Positions 63,956 to 64,000 of a DNA stretch of 64,000 nt are shown piece by piece. Every line of letters starts with the position of its first letter. Position 1 is the stretch's first letter. The stretch comes from an uncultured Moraxella sp. (GTDB lineage: Bacteria; Pseudomonadota; Gammaproteobacteria; Pseudomonadales; Moraxellaceae): NCBI GenBank assembly GCA_943908425.1, contig CALTTC010000004.1, positions 41,120-105,119 on the forward strand, written 5' to 3'. The notes below the pieces were generated by a model, which saw nothing but the letters and a program-made list of their open reading frames with translations, was not told where the DNA came from and ran no database searches. The translations under genes were made by a program, and so were the position numbers.

Positions 63956-64000
63956 CTCTATTTTTGTCGTTATATATAATATATAACGACAAAAATAGAG
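63956..64000. repeat. 45-bp perfect inverted repeat at the window edge
   Basis: Two 21-base arms with a 3-base centre (TAA). The left arm begins CTCTATTTTTGTCG and ends TTATATA; the right arm mirrors it exactly and ends at the last base of the window, so the repeat may be longer. It starts 85 nt after ubiA. A strong ubiA hairpin terminator is possible, but the stem is A+T-rich and no T-tract is visible. Confidence 0.85.

Noticed and set aside
63956..64000. Terminal palindrome as a Zur box
   Set aside because: It contains GTTATA and TATAAC, but seven bases apart rather than one, so it does not fit the operator.

Overview
The window is a chromosomal segment of a gamma-proteobacterium, most likely a Moraxella or a close relative in the Moraxellaceae. 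This is inferred from protein style and gene order (hemoglobin receptor of the Neisseria HmbR type, a lolD pair with one permease, msbA-lpxK-kdsB behind exbBD, prmA-zinc-ribbon-fis-purH). No database search was possible. Most genes are housekeeping genes at moderate G+C, separated by strikingly A+T-rich intergenic stretches that contain short tandem repeats.

Layout. 0-2 kb: 3' end of cydD and complete cydC (exporter needed for cytochrome bd). 2-4.3 kb: an unrecognised protein and a secreted Sel1-repeat protein. 4.3-10.3 kb: ahcY, a 1 kb A+T-rich gap with tandem repeats, an MscS-type channel and an AI-2E/PerM-type membrane protein. 10.3-16.6 kb: a complete RND efflux operon (adaptor, pump, outer membrane factor; minus strand). 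16.9-17.1 kb: tRNA-Cys and tRNA-Leu, then 1.4 kb without a gene. 18.4-21 kb: dsbC-hom-small lipoprotein. 21-24 kb: a DUF808 membrane protein coupled to the lipoprotein-release ABC transporter. 24-26.6 kb: hemoglobin receptor. 27-31 kb: divergent acnB and lipA.

31-33.3 kb holds the main accessory element: an A+T-rich two-gene restriction-modification unit (gamma-type N6-adenine methylase with an N-terminal helix-turn-helix, and a PD-(D/E)XK-type nuclease), fitted with no gap between lipA and an alpha/beta hydrolase. 34.5-40.5 kb: a DUF3144 protein, metK, a DUF4198 periplasmic protein behind an exact Zur-box core, nth and a Lon-like protease.

40.6-50.7 kb: rsmG-parA-parB-exbB-exbD-msbA-lpxK-kdsB-holB-ppiD, all rightward and mostly overlapping or closely spaced, joining chromosome segregation and LPS export/Kdo supply. 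51.4-58 kb: leftward prmA-(zinc ribbon)-fis-purH and the class A penicillin-binding protein mrcB. 58-63.9 kb: rightward CcoI-type copper ATPase, tsaB, uppP, rsmJ, ubiA. The last 45 bases form a perfect inverted repeat that may continue beyond the window.

No CRISPR array, rRNA operon, transposase or prophage gene was seen. The observations most worth following are the restriction-modification insertion, the Zur-box/DUF4198 pair, the terminal palindrome and the gene-free A+T-rich tracts.
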